Shown: positions 36,398 through 45,887, counted from the first letter of the stretch. The stretch is DNA of 64,000 nucleotides from Thermoplasmataceae archaeon (GCA_038729425.1 JAVYSB010000002.1:48812-112811), one strand, 5' to 3'. The notes: generated by a model from the letters alone, not told the origin. Program-made: numbers and translations.

Positions 36398-38242
36398 ATG
36401 GCAACTGGCGATACTATCAACTTCGGGGAAATTGATACAGGCGGCTATTCCAGAATTAGAAACCACGGAATGATAGTAAGTAACAGAACAGCTGCTCTGG
36501 TCAGCATGAATGGCACCATCGACTGGGCGTGCCTCCCCAACTTTAATTCCACTCCTGTATTTGATTCAATACTTGACAGGAACAGAGGTGGTTTTTTCTC
36601 CATTATGCCCCTAGACTCGAAAGAGATTGTGGTCAGGCAGGCCTACGAGGAGTATACAAATATACTCACAACCAACTTTATCAGGGACAATAAAACTATA
36701 CTGAGGATTACGGATTTCATACCTTCTTCTGAATATACGACTATAAATTTTCCAGAAATACACAGGCTGATTGCAGCCCCATACAATGACGTTGACGTCA
36801 GGGTCGACTTCAGGCCCAACTTTGGCTATGGAACCATAAAACCAAAACTGTTCAGGAGCAAAAATGGCGTATTGTTCCGTGGAAATGGCGACAGTCTCGG
36901 GCTTGCTACAGACCTTAGCATGGAGGGAACTGGCCCACTTATCTCAAGTCAGTTTAGCTTGGAACGAGGGGCTAGCAAGTGGATGGTTGTTCTCTACGGC
37001 ATCAAGCATTTGGACAGGCTCAACGACTACAAATCATATGCGAGACTTGAAGATACAGAGAATTACTGGAAATCCTGGAGTAACCAGGGGAACTACCACG
37101 GTATTTACAGTGGATTCGTAAATCGGTCCGCCCTCACTCTTAAGGGTCTTTTCTTTGAGCCAACAGGGTTGATGGTTGCATCTCCGACCACCAGTCTTCC
37201 GGAATGCATAGGTGGGGAAAGAAACTGGGACTACAGGTTCGCATGGATACGGGATACTGCCTATGTAATCGAAGCCCTTGCTCTCATAGGATACAGAAAG
37301 GAGGCAACAAAGTTCCTTTATGATATCATGAATATGATAGAGAAAGATGGCCGTGTCAGAACAATATATTCGATCAATGGAAAAGATAATCTGGACGAGG
37401 TAGAGCTCGATTATGAGGGCTACATGTCTTCAAGACCTGTAAGAATAGGCAACAAAGCCTCTTCACAATTACAGGTGGATCAGTACGGGTCCATAATTAA
37501 TGCGATATATTATCTCGGAAAGATCGGTGGCCTGATAAATTCATATTTGTGGGATTTTGTCATTGACATCCTTAACAACCTGTCCAACACGTGGAAACTG
37601 CCAGACTCGAGCATATGGGAGTTCAGGACCGAACCCAGACACTACGTCTATTCTAAGATGATGTCATGGACTGCTTTCCACAGAGCAAGAGAACTCGGGA
37701 AGATGCTTGAGATGACTGCACCATATTCACAGTGGGAAAAGACTGAAAACGCTATAAAGAAAGAAGTAATTGAACTGGGCTACGATAAGGAGAAGAACAG
37801 CTTCATGCAGTATTATGGTGCACCTGACACTGACGCCTCGCTGCTAAGGATGCCCCTTCTTGGATTCCTTCCCCCGGACGATAAAAGAATTGTTGGTACC
37901 CTGAATCTGATTGAGAAAACCCTTATGAAGGATAATTTCCTTTTCAGGAGATATCTTGAAGATGACGGACTGAAGGGAAGAGACAACGCTTTCACCCTCC
38001 TTTCTTTCTGGTATGTGGAAACTCTGGTCGCGATGAATAGGACTCGCCGGGCGAGAGAGGTATTTGAAACCCTTCTCGCATTAGGAAACCATGTTGGACT
38101 CTTCTCCGAGGAGATAGACTTTGATACGGGAGAACTTATTGGCAATTTCCCGCAGGCAATAACACATCTAGGAATAATAAGAGCAGCCGTGAAACTAAAC
38201 GATAACCTGAAGAATAATGGAAAGGCAAGCCTTAATTACTGA
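36398..38242 (+). CDS. Glucoamylase, glycoside hydrolase family 15
   Basis: The 614-residue protein has the N-terminal beta-sandwich (about 1-230, starting SRIRNHGMIVSNRTAALVS) and the (alpha/alpha)6 barrel of GH15. GGERNWDYRFAWIRDTAYV is the subsite motif; the two catalytic glutamates are read in SSIWEFRTEPRHYVYSK and LFSEEIDFDTGELIGNFPQA. It has no signal peptide, so it probably trims intracellular glycogen- or trehalose-type glucans. The TATA-like ATTATTATAAG (36358-36368) precedes it. Confidence 0.9.
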   Translation: MATGDTINFGEIDTGGYSRIRNHGMIVSNRTAALVSMNGTIDWACLPNFNSTPVFDSILDRNRGGFFSIMPLDSKEIVVRQAYEEYTNILTTNFIRDNKTILRITDFIPSSEYTTINFPEIHRLIAAPYNDVDVRVDFRPNFGYGTIKPKLFRSKNGVLFRGNGDSLGLATDLSMEGTGPLISSQFSLERGASKWMVVLYGIKHLDRLNDYKSYARLEDTENYWKSWSNQGNYHGIYSGFVNRSALTLKGLFFEPTGLMVASPTTSLPECIGGERNWDYRFAWIRDTAYVIEALALIGYRKEATKFLYDIMNMIEKDGRVRTIYSINGKDNLDEVELDYEGYMSSRPVRIGNKASSQLQVDQYGSIINAIYYLGKIGGLINSYLWDFVIDILNNLSNTWKLPDSSIWEFRTEPRHYVYSKMMSWTAFHRARELGKMLEMTAPYSQWEKTENAIKKEVIELGYDKEKNSFMQYYGAPDTDASLLRMPLLGFLPPDDKRIVGTLNLIEKTLMKDNFLFRRYLEDDGLKGRDNAFTLLSFWYVETLVAMNRTRRAREVFETLLALGNHVGLFSEEIDFDTGELIGNFPQAITHLGIIRAAVKLNDNLKNNGKASLNY

Positions 38243-38406
38243 TCTTGGCCAAATAGATGCTGTGTGATCACCAGCTTAAACTAATCCCGGAGTCTCCCAG
38301 TGTTAGATTCGCTTGGCGGAAAAATCTGTCTCCGAGAGGCATTTTTACCTCTGCGCATATGTTCGTTTGTACCTAAATTCTTATAAATTAAGAAAAATTA
38401 TCAATC

Positions 38407-38790
38407 GTGAATTACCGGGTCTTTCTGGGCATGATAGAGAAAGAGTACACATACAAGGTTGTAGCCCAGAAGATGAGAGGTTCTCCACAGGGATTCTTTG
38501 GTCACAGGAACGGGGACAATGACCTGAAACAATACCTAGATGAATTTAAGAAGTGGTTTGTTTCAATTGTGAGGACCGCTAAGATTACCGGGCCTGATAA
38601 TGTGGATATCCTGGCAACGGATTACATTGCATACGTAGCGTTGGCCAATGAGGCCATACCTCCATACAGGCCGCTTCATCCTCGCATTGTTGAAGCACTG
38701 AAACTCTTTACCAGCGAAGAGTTGGAGCACTTGTTCGGGCATCAGTTCACGAGCACGTTCAACAGGGTGAGGAAGGGAAGGGGCCCATGA
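38407..38790 (+). CDS. Unrecognised 127-residue soluble protein
   Basis: The frame starts at GTG 38407, 20 bp after a TATA box (CTTATAAATTAAG, 38380-38392), consistent with a leaderless message; ATG 38431 is an alternative. The protein is basic, with FKKWFVSIVRTAKI and the C-terminal half LFTSEELEHLFGHQFTSTFN. I recognise no family. It lies directly upstream of the PolB2 operon but a T-run at 38882-38889 separates the two. Confidence 0.6.
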   Translation: MNYRVFLGMIEKEYTYKVVAQKMRGSPQGFFGHRNGDNDLKQYLDEFKKWFVSIVRTAKITGPDNVDILATDYIAYVALANEAIPPYRPLHPRIVEALKLFTSEELEHLFGHQFTSTFNRVRKGRGP

Positions 38791-38881
38791 TGGGCCGCCA
38801 GTTCTTGAGTTCACTGTTGGCTGAGCTGGACCGGTAATGCCAGCGTTTCTCGCCGAAACCTGTCTTTAGCTTACATTCTCA

Positions 38882-38889
38882 TTTTTTTT
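38882..38889 (+). terminator. T-run between the 127-aa gene and the PolB2 operon
   Basis: Eight T in a row followed by a CT-rich stretch lie 91 bp after the stop at 38790, a typical archaeal termination signal. Confidence 0.45.
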
Positions 38890-38931
38890 CTCTCTCAAAA
38901 CGATTTTCTCTTAAGACATTATGTTCAGGAT

Positions 38932-39396
38932 ATGTTCGGGCACCTCAGGATGATCATATCCGATAACTTTGAAACCATGGAATTTAACCGGTTCATGGAC
39001 GAAAGTAAAGAATATGCCCGCAGGCATTTGATGGTTTCGGATGGAATCATGCTGGATTTCCTGAGAGAATTACCAGAAAGTGTTGCGGCCGGGATCATGG
39101 TGCAGAGGATCCTGACATCATACCAGCTTCAGAGAGCTCTCATGGAAGCAGATAGCAATCCACATTTTATAGCGCTGGTATCTCAGATCATATCTTCATG
39201 GGAATCTGACATATTGCAGAGTATCTACGATATCATGAAGATAAAATCGTACTATCATGACTGCACAATATTCTTCTATGTAATAGGAAAGGAGAATGTC
39301 TTTTCTCAGTACATGGGCAGGCATTTTGTCATAGCTGGAAAAAGAGAGGAAAAGCACACAGAGGGGGATCTTTATTCATGGGAAGAACAACACTGA
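38932..39396 (+). CDS. Unrecognised 154-residue protein, first gene of PolB2 operon
   Basis: This mostly helical soluble protein (SDNFETMEFNRFMDESKEYA, LLEL-type amphipathic stretches, then DCTIFFYVIGKENVFSQYMG) has no motif I know. The start may be ATG 38932 or ATG 38950. TCTTAAG (38909-38915) could serve as its TATA element. The stop lies 19 bp inside the next gene, and that gene overlaps polB2, so all three are translationally linked. This suggests a partner of the polymerase. Confidence 0.65.
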   Translation: MFGHLRMIISDNFETMEFNRFMDESKEYARRHLMVSDGIMLDFLRELPESVAAGIMVQRILTSYQLQRALMEADSNPHFIALVSQIISSWESDILQSIYDIMKIKSYYHDCTIFFYVIGKENVFSQYMGRHFVIAGKREEKHTEGDLYSWEEQH

Positions 39397-39629
39397 CAGC
39401 GAGGCAGGATACCAGACGCATAGTAGATCAGGTAAGGAAAATGGAAACTGTGATGAGGCGGGAAGACTGTGCAATACTAGAACGAATTCTGATTCTGGGG
39501 CAGGCACATACCCCGGAGGTGTCGGCATCAACACTGGATAGCTTCTCTGGATTTCTGATATCTATAATAATGGAGCTTTCTAAGAAGATTTTCGCGCTTG
39601 AAAAGAGGCAGGAACAAGATGACCTTTGA
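39378..39629 (+). CDS. Unrecognised 83-residue helical protein, second gene of PolB2 operon
   Basis: The frame starts inside the preceding gene (19-bp overlap) and its stop overlaps the polymerase start as ATGA. The product is basic at the N-terminus (GRTTLTARQDTRRIVDQVRK) and then forms helices with a leucine/isoleucine face (FLISIIMELSKKIFALEKRQ). No family is recognised. Size and position recall small accessory subunits, but this is inference. Confidence 0.6.
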   Translation: MGRTTLTARQDTRRIVDQVRKMETVMRREDCAILERILILGQAHTPEVSASTLDSFSGFLISIIMELSKKIFALEKRQEQDDL

Positions 39630-41620
39630 AACAGATAATAAATGCCACCGGAACAGACACAATAACTCTATGGGAATATGAGTACGATCGAATAACACGC
39701 CGGAAGTACAATTTCTATCCATGGATATTTGTTTCTGGATCAGACTATGATCTTGAAAGACTAACCAGGGAGCTTGATCTTGTACGTGGCATATCGTACC
39801 AGCACACCGTACGAAGGAGTATTCACCAGAATCTGCATGGGATCGACATAACACTGCGCCAATCCAAGATAGACGAAATAGTTGGTGCAATATCGACAAT
39901 TGGCATGTCCAGGAAACTCTCGGTGTTCAATGCAGGGATAAACCAGCACCTTCGCTTCATGTCCGAAAAAGGGCTATCTTTTTTTGATCTCGATTCAATC
40001 GTTGAAATGGATCTGGAAATGCCCTCAGTGGTCATAGGAGGGAAGGCGGATCTATCCGATATTGTATCGATAAGCATAAACAACAAGCGAACAGATGCAA
40101 GGAGATCTGTCTTACTGGACGTTTTTGATGCCATAAATAATAACCTAATTATAATTTATGATAATTCAAGGCTTGTTTTCCAGAAGACGCTTGATAAGAT
40201 CTCGAATATGGGTTACAGAATTCCGTACCACAGCACAGGAACGGGGTCGTCGTATGAATCATATGGGCGTGTAATGTATAAGTCTCCTGAAATAAGCATT
40301 CCGGGGAAGATATGTATAAGCTCGCAGTCGTTCATATACTCTGAAGCAGGGCTCTCGGGGCTTTATGAGATATCACGTATGTCATCGCTCCCAATAGTCA
40401 CCGCGTCTAGGGTTACACCGGGTACAGCGGTATCGTCGCTTGAGGTTTCCCATGCCATAAGGAAGAACATCCTCGTCCCTTTGTATAAGGACGATCACGA
40501 GAAAGAAAAGGCAGCAGATGGGCTGTTCGAACGTGATAAGGGAGGCATTGTCCTGCAGCCGGAACCTGGCATATATGAAAATGTCATAGAGATAGATTTT
40601 TCTTCAATGTATCCCAGCATCATTGTCAGGTATAACCTTTCCCCTGAGACCATTATTGCCAGCGAAGGAGCCGAGCTGCCAGGCACATCATATCATGTTG
40701 ACACTACCACGGCAGGATTTCTATCCGAGGCTCTTGGGGGACTCCTTAGCCGTCGGTTGACATATAAGGCGGTTAAAGACGGTAACAAAACGCTGCAAAG
40801 CAGGGACATTGCCCTGAAATGGATGCTGCTGACATCATTCGGGTACACGGGATACAAGAATGCAAAATTCGGACGGATTGAGGTTCACGAGGCAATTACA
40901 GGAATTGGTCGGTGGGCACTTTCAGTGGCTATGAAACTGGCGGAAAAACATGGTTTTCATGTTATACATGGAATAGTCGACTCGCTGTGGCTGAGTGGCG
41001 ACGGAAACGTTGGCTTGCTGCTGGAGGAGATTAGAGAAAAAACACGGATAGACATAGTCGTGGACGGGGAATACAGTTGGATTGTGTTCTTTCCGAGCAA
41101 GGGAGGAATAGGGTCACCTGGAAAGTATCTTGGAAGAAGGAAAGATGGTACTTTCAAAGTACGTGGTCTTGAGATAAGACGAAGCGATTTTCCGGCATTT
41201 GCAAGGAAATTCCAGGCAGAAGCCCTAGACATATTCAGGAACTGCAAGACTACGACAGAAATATTATCGATGTCACAGGAACTGAAGAAGCTTGAGGCCA
41301 GATATATCAGGGAAATGTCATCATTCGATCTCTACGATTTTGTCATTGATACAAGAGTTACCAGAAGGGCAGAGGACTATAAAGTCAACAATATACAGAG
41401 AGCTGCAATAAACCTATTTATGCACTCCGGGGATGATATAATGCCCGGAGAGTCAGTTCCAATAATAATCAGTGACAGGGAACATGGTATTGTCCAGGTT
41501 CCAGAAAGATCAACAGGAATAGACAGGAAGTTCTATCTCAGATACCTGAAACGATCCTTCGAGAGTTTTGAATACATGGTGTCCAAGGCAAATGAATTGC
41601 AGACTACCCTGACCTGCTGA
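39626..41620 (+). CDS. Divergent family-B DNA polymerase (PolB2-like), degenerate proofreading and altered motif C
   Basis: The 664-residue protein keeps the family-B motif A, IDFSSMYPSIIVRYN (Asp324), and motif B in altered form, ALKWMLLTSFGYTG (Lys398; the usual NSxYG reads TSFGY). Motif C reads GIVDS (449-453) instead of YGDTDS: the first Asp is Ile450, the second, Asp452, is kept. In the exonuclease domain an Exo I-like DLE (129-131) remains, but Exo II reads YDNSRLVF and Exo III YSEAGL, without the catalytic aspartates. It matches the archaeal PolB2 group of partly inactivated paralogues. It may act in damage tolerance or as a structural replication protein. Confidence 0.85.
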   Translation: MKQIINATGTDTITLWEYEYDRITRRKYNFYPWIFVSGSDYDLERLTRELDLVRGISYQHTVRRSIHQNLHGIDITLRQSKIDEIVGAISTIGMSRKLSVFNAGINQHLRFMSEKGLSFFDLDSIVEMDLEMPSVVIGGKADLSDIVSISINNKRTDARRSVLLDVFDAINNNLIIIYDNSRLVFQKTLDKISNMGYRIPYHSTGTGSSYESYGRVMYKSPEISIPGKICISSQSFIYSEAGLSGLYEISRMSSLPIVTASRVTPGTAVSSLEVSHAIRKNILVPLYKDDHEKEKAADGLFERDKGGIVLQPEPGIYENVIEIDFSSMYPSIIVRYNLSPETIIASEGAELPGTSYHVDTTTAGFLSEALGGLLSRRLTYKAVKDGNKTLQSRDIALKWMLLTSFGYTGYKNAKFGRIEVHEAITGIGRWALSVAMKLAEKHGFHVIHGIVDSLWLSGDGNVGLLLEEIREKTRIDIVVDGEYSWIVFFPSKGGIGSPGKYLGRRKDGTFKVRGLEIRRSDFPAFARKFQAEALDIFRNCKTTTEILSMSQELKKLEARYIREMSSFDLYDFVIDTRVTRRAEDYKVNNIQRAAINLFMHSGDDIMPGESVPIIISDREHGIVQVPERSTGIDRKFYLRYLKRSFESFEYMVSKANELQTTLTC

Positions 41621-42734
41621 TCATCTCCTCTATTTTGTCAAACAGTACCTTAACCGGTATATCGCTGATGAAAATGTACTTTCCAACACCCCTGCTGTCA
41701 CCCCTCCCAGAAATTCTAGCGTCGATGATTCCCACGGACTCAAGTTTGCTCACTACCCTGTAAATCTTCTGTATGTCAATGGGATCGTGATCATGGGTTT
41801 CTGTAATCATCATAGCAGTTCTGTATGTGCCTGGAATATCGGTCTCAGGGCTGTCAAACAGGTTTCTGCATATGGCCATGAGGACAATAAGCTCATCAGT
41901 ATTGAGATCTGAGAGCTTGCTCTCCGTAATGTACGGGTTGATGAGGGCCTGGGCTGATCTGACGTCTTCCGATGATATGGCGTCGGAACCGGTCGATTGT
42001 GCCATGTACGCAGACTTCTGCAACAACTCTATGGCTACTCTTGCGCTGCCGAACCTGGACGCAATCAGAGAAATTTCTGAAATAATTGTGTCTGGATAAG
42101 AGCCACTCCTAAGGGCGATACGGGCCCTGTCACGAACAATAAGTTCCAGTTCCCGCTGTGAATAAGGCTTAAATTTTATGGAGGAAAAGACTCCAAAGGC
42201 CAACCGGTGCTTCCCGGTAAGATAGAGGGTCGGATCATCTATTGATATGAGGATACAGGAGAGTTTTGCGCCGTACAGTTCCTCGGCCCTGATCAGGTTG
42301 TAGAATCCGTCAGGGTCTTTCTTCATTATTCCGGAGGCTTCATCCACGACAATAAGCATTTTCCCTCCTGTTCCCTGTATCTGACTTTTCAGGAGCCTGA
42401 ATATGTTCGGGTAGCTGATCCCCTTATTTGGCACGATTTTTCCAATCTTGAGTAGAACATCAACAAGGAGCGTCTTTAGATTCCCAAAAGAAAGCGCGTT
42501 TTCGTAGATCGTGGTGATCTTAGGGTCAGATCTCATGAGATACTTTGCTGTAACTGTCTTGCCTGTTCCCGAAGGACCATAAATGATTATTGTCGATGAG
42601 ACGCCATTCCTCAGGGGTTCCACTATAATATTCCTGAGGATCTCAAGTTCGGACTCCCGGGCTGGAAGAGAACTCGGAACGAATGAGAAATCCAAACTGT
42701 TGGGGTCCCTGATCAGGGACACGTCATTCGGCAA
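41604..42734 (-). CDS. cdc6: Orc1/Cdc6 replication initiator
   Basis: The AAA+ ATPase has Walker A IIIYGPSGTGKTVTAKYL, Walker B MLIVVDEASG and a winged-helix C-terminus (last 90 residues). At about 376 residues it fits archaeal origin-binding initiators. I favour TTG 42734 (MPNDVSLIRDPNSLDF), four bases after GGTGAT; GTG 42743 overlaps that signal. It follows guaAB by 18-28 bp, apparently in one operon, and its 3' end overlaps convergent polB2 by 17 bp. No obvious origin repeats flank it. Confidence 0.92.
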   Translation of the reverse strand: MPNDVSLIRDPNSLDFSFVPSSLPARESELEILRNIIVEPLRNGVSSTIIIYGPSGTGKTVTAKYLMRSDPKITTIYENALSFGNLKTLLVDVLLKIGKIVPNKGISYPNIFRLLKSQIQGTGGKMLIVVDEASGIMKKDPDGFYNLIRAEELYGAKLSCILISIDDPTLYLTGKHRLAFGVFSSIKFKPYSQRELELIVRDRARIALRSGSYPDTIISEISLIASRFGSARVAIELLQKSAYMAQSTGSDAISSEDVRSAQALINPYITESKLSDLNTDELIVLMAICRNLFDSPETDIPGTYRTAMMITETHDHDPIDIQKIYRVVSKLESVGIIDARISGRGDSRGVGKYIFISDIPVKVLFDKIEEMISRSG

Positions 42735-42761
42735 TACAATCACCAGCAGTTCTCAATGGCA

Positions 42762-43703
42762 TTACTCCCATTCTATGGTTCCGGGTGGTTTGTTGGTTAT
42801 GTCATATACAACTCTATTGATATCCTTAACTTCATTGGTAATGGAAGTTGACATTGAATCGAGGACATCGTAGGGTAACCTCGTGAATGTACCTGACATT
42901 GCATCCATGGTATCTATTGCCCTTATTGCCACGGTATATCCATAAGTTCTCTTATCACCATGTACTCCGGTAGTCCTTACGGGAAGCAGGACTGCAAAAA
43001 ACTGCCATGGCATATCCTCTCTATCCGCATACCACTTTTCTATTGAATTTTCCACTATTTTCGTGATTTTTCTCAACAATTCTAGTTTCTCAGCAGTTAC
43101 CTCGCCGATTATTCGTACACTCAGCCCTGGTCCAGGAAACGGCTGGACAATCCGCGGTATACCGAGAAATTTGGAAACTTCCCTTACTTCGTCTTTGTAG
43201 AGATCCCGGAGCGGCTCCAGCAACTTTAGGTTCATCTTTTCTGGAAGTCCGCCGACATTATGATGGCTCTTGATCACATCTCTCAGGTGTCCGCCACTTT
43301 CAATCCAGTCCGGAGCAATGGTACCCTGGAGCAAGGTATCCGCTCCATGTTCTCTGGCGACACGTTCGAAGATTTCAATGAATTTGCTCCCAACGATCTT
43401 TCTCTTCTTTTCAGGATCTGTTATGCCTTTCAGAACCGATAGAAATTCCTCGGAGGCGTCTATAACTTTAAGTTTTATGGAGAAGTTAGCGAAGGTCTTT
43501 TTCACTGCCTGGGCCTCTCCTTCCCTGAGTAGCCCCGTGTCAATAAAGACAAAATGGATCCTGTCTCCCGCTGCCTGATTCGCGATCACCGCTAGAAGTG
43601 TACTGTCTTGTCCTCCAGAACAGGCAAGGATGCCTTTTCCAACAAGCTCACCTTGAATCTGTCTCTTCGCAGATTCCACAAAAACACGAGAATCAAACGT
43701 CAT
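42762..43703 (-). CDS. guaAB: GMP synthetase, ATP-pyrophosphatase subunit B
   Basis: The archaeal two-subunit GMP synthetase aminates XMP. This subunit has the PP-loop [27 protein letters not shown] and the C-terminal dimerisation domain ending [16 protein letters not shown] 43703 ([12 protein letters not shown]) is preferred over 43721. The glutaminase subunit is not in the window. Confidence 0.93.
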   Translation of the reverse strand: MTFDSRVFVESAKRQIQGELVGKGILACSGGQDSTLLAVIANQAAGDRIHFVFIDTGLLREGEAQAVKKTFANFSIKLKVIDASEEFLSVLKGITDPEKKRKIVGSKFIEIFERVAREHGADTLLQGTIAPDWIESGGHLRDVIKSHHNVGGLPEKMNLKLLEPLRDLYKDEVREVSKFLGIPRIVQPFPGPGLSVRIIGEVTAEKLELLRKITKIVENSIEKWYADREDMPWQFFAVLLPVRTTGVHGDKRTYGYTVAIRAIDTMDAMSGTFTRLPYDVLDSMSTSITNEVKDINRVVYDITNKPPGTIEWE

Positions 43704-43746
43704 CTTGAGTGGACAATACAAATGAGGTAAAAATATGTTGTAAAGT

Positions 43747-44055
43747 TCAGGTCTTCATTATTGCGCCGAGGAAGATGAGCAGTCCTATCACAGCCCCGAC
43801 AACTGCAGCTACGAGGTAAAAGACAGCAGGGTATATAATTTCCCGAACGAAATCAAGGTTGAAGAACATATGGTCAATCACGAATACATCTATCGCTCCA
43901 ACGACAATGCCCAAGACCAGTAGAATCGCGCCAACAGTCCTACTTTTACCGCTACCGAAGTAGGCAGTAAGTATCCCGAGCACGAAGAGCGCCACTGCCA
44001 TTAAACCCAACATCACTAACACAAAGCTTTGCAAATCGAGAATTAAACTAGTCAA
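43747..44055 (-). CDS. Small membrane protein downstream of Lrp-domain gene
   Basis: This 102-residue protein has three to four hydrophobic segments (about 8-30, 35-55, 70-98). It begins with TTG 44055, seven bases after GAGGTG that overlaps the stop of the Lrp-domain gene, so the two genes form an operon. Function unknown. Confidence 0.65.
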   Translation of the reverse strand: MTSLILDLQSFVLVMLGLMAVALFVLGILTAYFGSGKSRTVGAILLVLGIVVGAIDVFVIDHMFFNLDFVREIIYPAVFYLVAAVVGAVIGLLIFLGAIMKT

Positions 44056-44066
44056 ATATAAACACC

Positions 44067-44300
44067 TCAGATCTTGATTCCGGTCAGAGTTTTAGTATCG
44101 ATAACACCTTCTATAGTCCTTATCTGGTCCACAACGATCTTACCAAGTTCACTGTAATCCTTTGCATCGATCTTCACTATGAGATCATATTCACCGAAAA
44201 GCGGGTGAATTTCCACAACATAGTTAATCTTGGCTATCTTGTTATAGACTTCGTGCTCCTTACCCGGAACTGTGCTGATCAGAACAAAAGCTATAGACAT
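44067..44300 (-). CDS. Stand-alone Lrp/AsnC ligand-binding (RAM) domain protein
   Basis: The 77-residue protein consists only of the alpha/beta RAM domain of Lrp/AsnC regulators (FVLISTVPGKEHEVYNKIAK, VVEIHPLFGEYDLIVKIDA, TKTLTGIKI); the DNA-binding helix-turn-helix is absent. Such proteins may bind amino acids and modulate full-length Lrp proteins by mixed assembly. It is followed in operon by a membrane protein. Confidence 0.85.
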   Translation of the reverse strand: MSIAFVLISTVPGKEHEVYNKIAKINYVVEIHPLFGEYDLIVKIDAKDYSELGKIVVDQIRTIEGVIDTKTLTGIKI

Positions 44301-44435
44301 CTTAACCCAGACTCTAAGCTTCAGGACGTTTAATAATCTTTCGTCATTTTCAACACATATTACCAGTTAGGGAAAATTATTGCACGCCATGAATATCAGG
44401 AGGTCAGTGTTGGATGCAATTACGGTGTGCCTCAC

Positions 44436-45731
44436 TCAGACTTTATGTCTTATTCCCTCTATATAATCATCAAGTTCGGAAACATTAATCTCCTTTTGTT
44501 CCCCAGATTCAAGGTCCCTGAACGTCACTGTGTTTGAGTTCTCCTCTCTTTCGCCAACAATTGCTGCAAATTTACATTTCTCTGCAGCTGCGTTCCTGAG
44601 TTGAGCCGATAACCCTCTTCCTGAAAGATCGTCAATTGTAATGGCACCAGCATCCCTGATTCTTTTAGCGATTGCAAATGCGTACTTTCTGGATCCAGTT
44701 GAGGCACAGGACACATAGAATAGAGGTTTATCAGGGGAATACAACCATTTTCCCTCCTCTTTCATCAGAATTTCAATGACCGCATCCCCCATGCCAAATC
44801 CAACCGCAGGTATGTCCTGGTCGGACATGAGAGCGGCCAGTCCATCGTATCTCCCGCCACCGAGAATAGCCCTGTGTTTTCCAGTTATGTCATAAGCTTC
44901 GAAGACAATTCCAGTATAGTATGCAAGTCCCCTTACGATCGACAGGTCGATCTTGATCGCTGAATTTATCATGCTGCTGGCCAGTTCAGTGACAAAGAGT
45001 ATACGCCTTATTTCATCTGGTAAATTTATATTTAAAGTATCTACAATTCTTGTTTCCAGATTCTTTGGGGCAAGTGTTCCAGAAATAAGATCAAAAAGGG
45101 TCTGTATGTTTTTCTGGTTCATTCCCGTGCCAGATATCTCTGATTTGAATTCTTCTTCAGTAATTTTCCTGAACCTGTCTATGACTGTAAAGGCACTTTT
45201 TGTATCTCTGCATTCAAGTGACTGAAGTATCCTTTCAAGCAAAGGTCTGCTGCTAACTCTGATTTCGTATCTTCTCTCCAGGCCGAGTTTATCCAGAATG
45301 GTGCCTGCGAGGCCGATGATCTCAGCATCCGCTTCCGGGGAATCTACTCCGAAAATATCAGCGTTAAACTGATAGTGCTCCCGGTACCTTCCAGACTGGG
45401 GTTCCTCATACCTGAATATCTTTGGAATACTGTACCATCTTATTGGCTTAACGAGGTCCTTCCTCGCGGTTATCATCCTTACAATCGAGGGAGTTGCCTC
45501 TGGGATCATGGTTACCTCCCTACCACCCTTGTCTGTGAAGGAAAATGTCTGCCCAACAAGTTCATCACCCGACTTAAGACGGTAAAGGTCGAGATATTCT
45601 AGGCTCGGGAAATCCACCCTTCTGAATCCAAGAGCTTCCGCACTTTCTTCAGCAGCCGAAAAAATTCTCTTTCTTGGCATCATGTCTTCAGGATAGTGAT
45701 CCCTAAATCCCCTCACTCTCTCGAATTTCAT
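44436..45731 (-). CDS. hisS: Histidyl-tRNA synthetase
   Basis: The class II synthetase (431 aa) has motif 2 FRYEEPQSGRYREHYQFNAD, the HisRS-specific VRGLAYYTGIVFEAY and motif 3 GGGRYDGL with AVGFGMG, then an anticodon-binding domain. ATG 45731 is chosen because the minus-strand TATA box GCTTAATAATGA (45751-45762) makes that ATG leaderless. Confidence 0.95.
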   Translation of the reverse strand: MKFERVRGFRDHYPEDMMPRKRIFSAAEESAEALGFRRVDFPSLEYLDLYRLKSGDELVGQTFSFTDKGGREVTMIPEATPSIVRMITARKDLVKPIRWYSIPKIFRYEEPQSGRYREHYQFNADIFGVDSPEADAEIIGLAGTILDKLGLERRYEIRVSSRPLLERILQSLECRDTKSAFTVIDRFRKITEEEFKSEISGTGMNQKNIQTLFDLISGTLAPKNLETRIVDTLNINLPDEIRRILFVTELASSMINSAIKIDLSIVRGLAYYTGIVFEAYDITGKHRAILGGGRYDGLAALMSDQDIPAVGFGMGDAVIEILMKEEGKWLYSPDKPLFYVSCASTGSRKYAFAIAKRIRDAGAITIDDLSGRGLSAQLRNAAAEKCKFAAIVGEREENSNTVTFRDLESGEQKEINVSELDDYIEGIRHKV

Positions 45732-45750
45732 CGTTTTCCACATGTTTATG

Positions 45751-45762
45751 TCATTATTAAGC
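45751..45762 (-). promoter_or_regulatory. TATA box of hisS
   Basis: GCTTAATAATGA on the minus strand is centred about 25 bp before the ATG at 45731. Confidence 0.55.
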
Positions 45763-45887
45763 CTAGATGATGCACCTTATTCCCTGCATGTTCCCGGAAA
45801 GTGAAGTTGTAACACTCATAGATAATAGATCTTACATAGTTATGTGCTGAGAAATATTAATACGCCGCTAGAAAATTTATTGTTGCC

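Noticed and set aside
42735..42775. Replication origin beside cdc6
   Set aside because: Only about 20 bp lies between guaAB and cdc6 and no ORB-like repeats or AT-rich unwinding element are visible.
44389..44470. Short plus-strand frame opposite the hisS 3' end, with GGAGGT nearby
   Set aside because: About 26 codons, antisense to hisS, no promoter; chance is likely.
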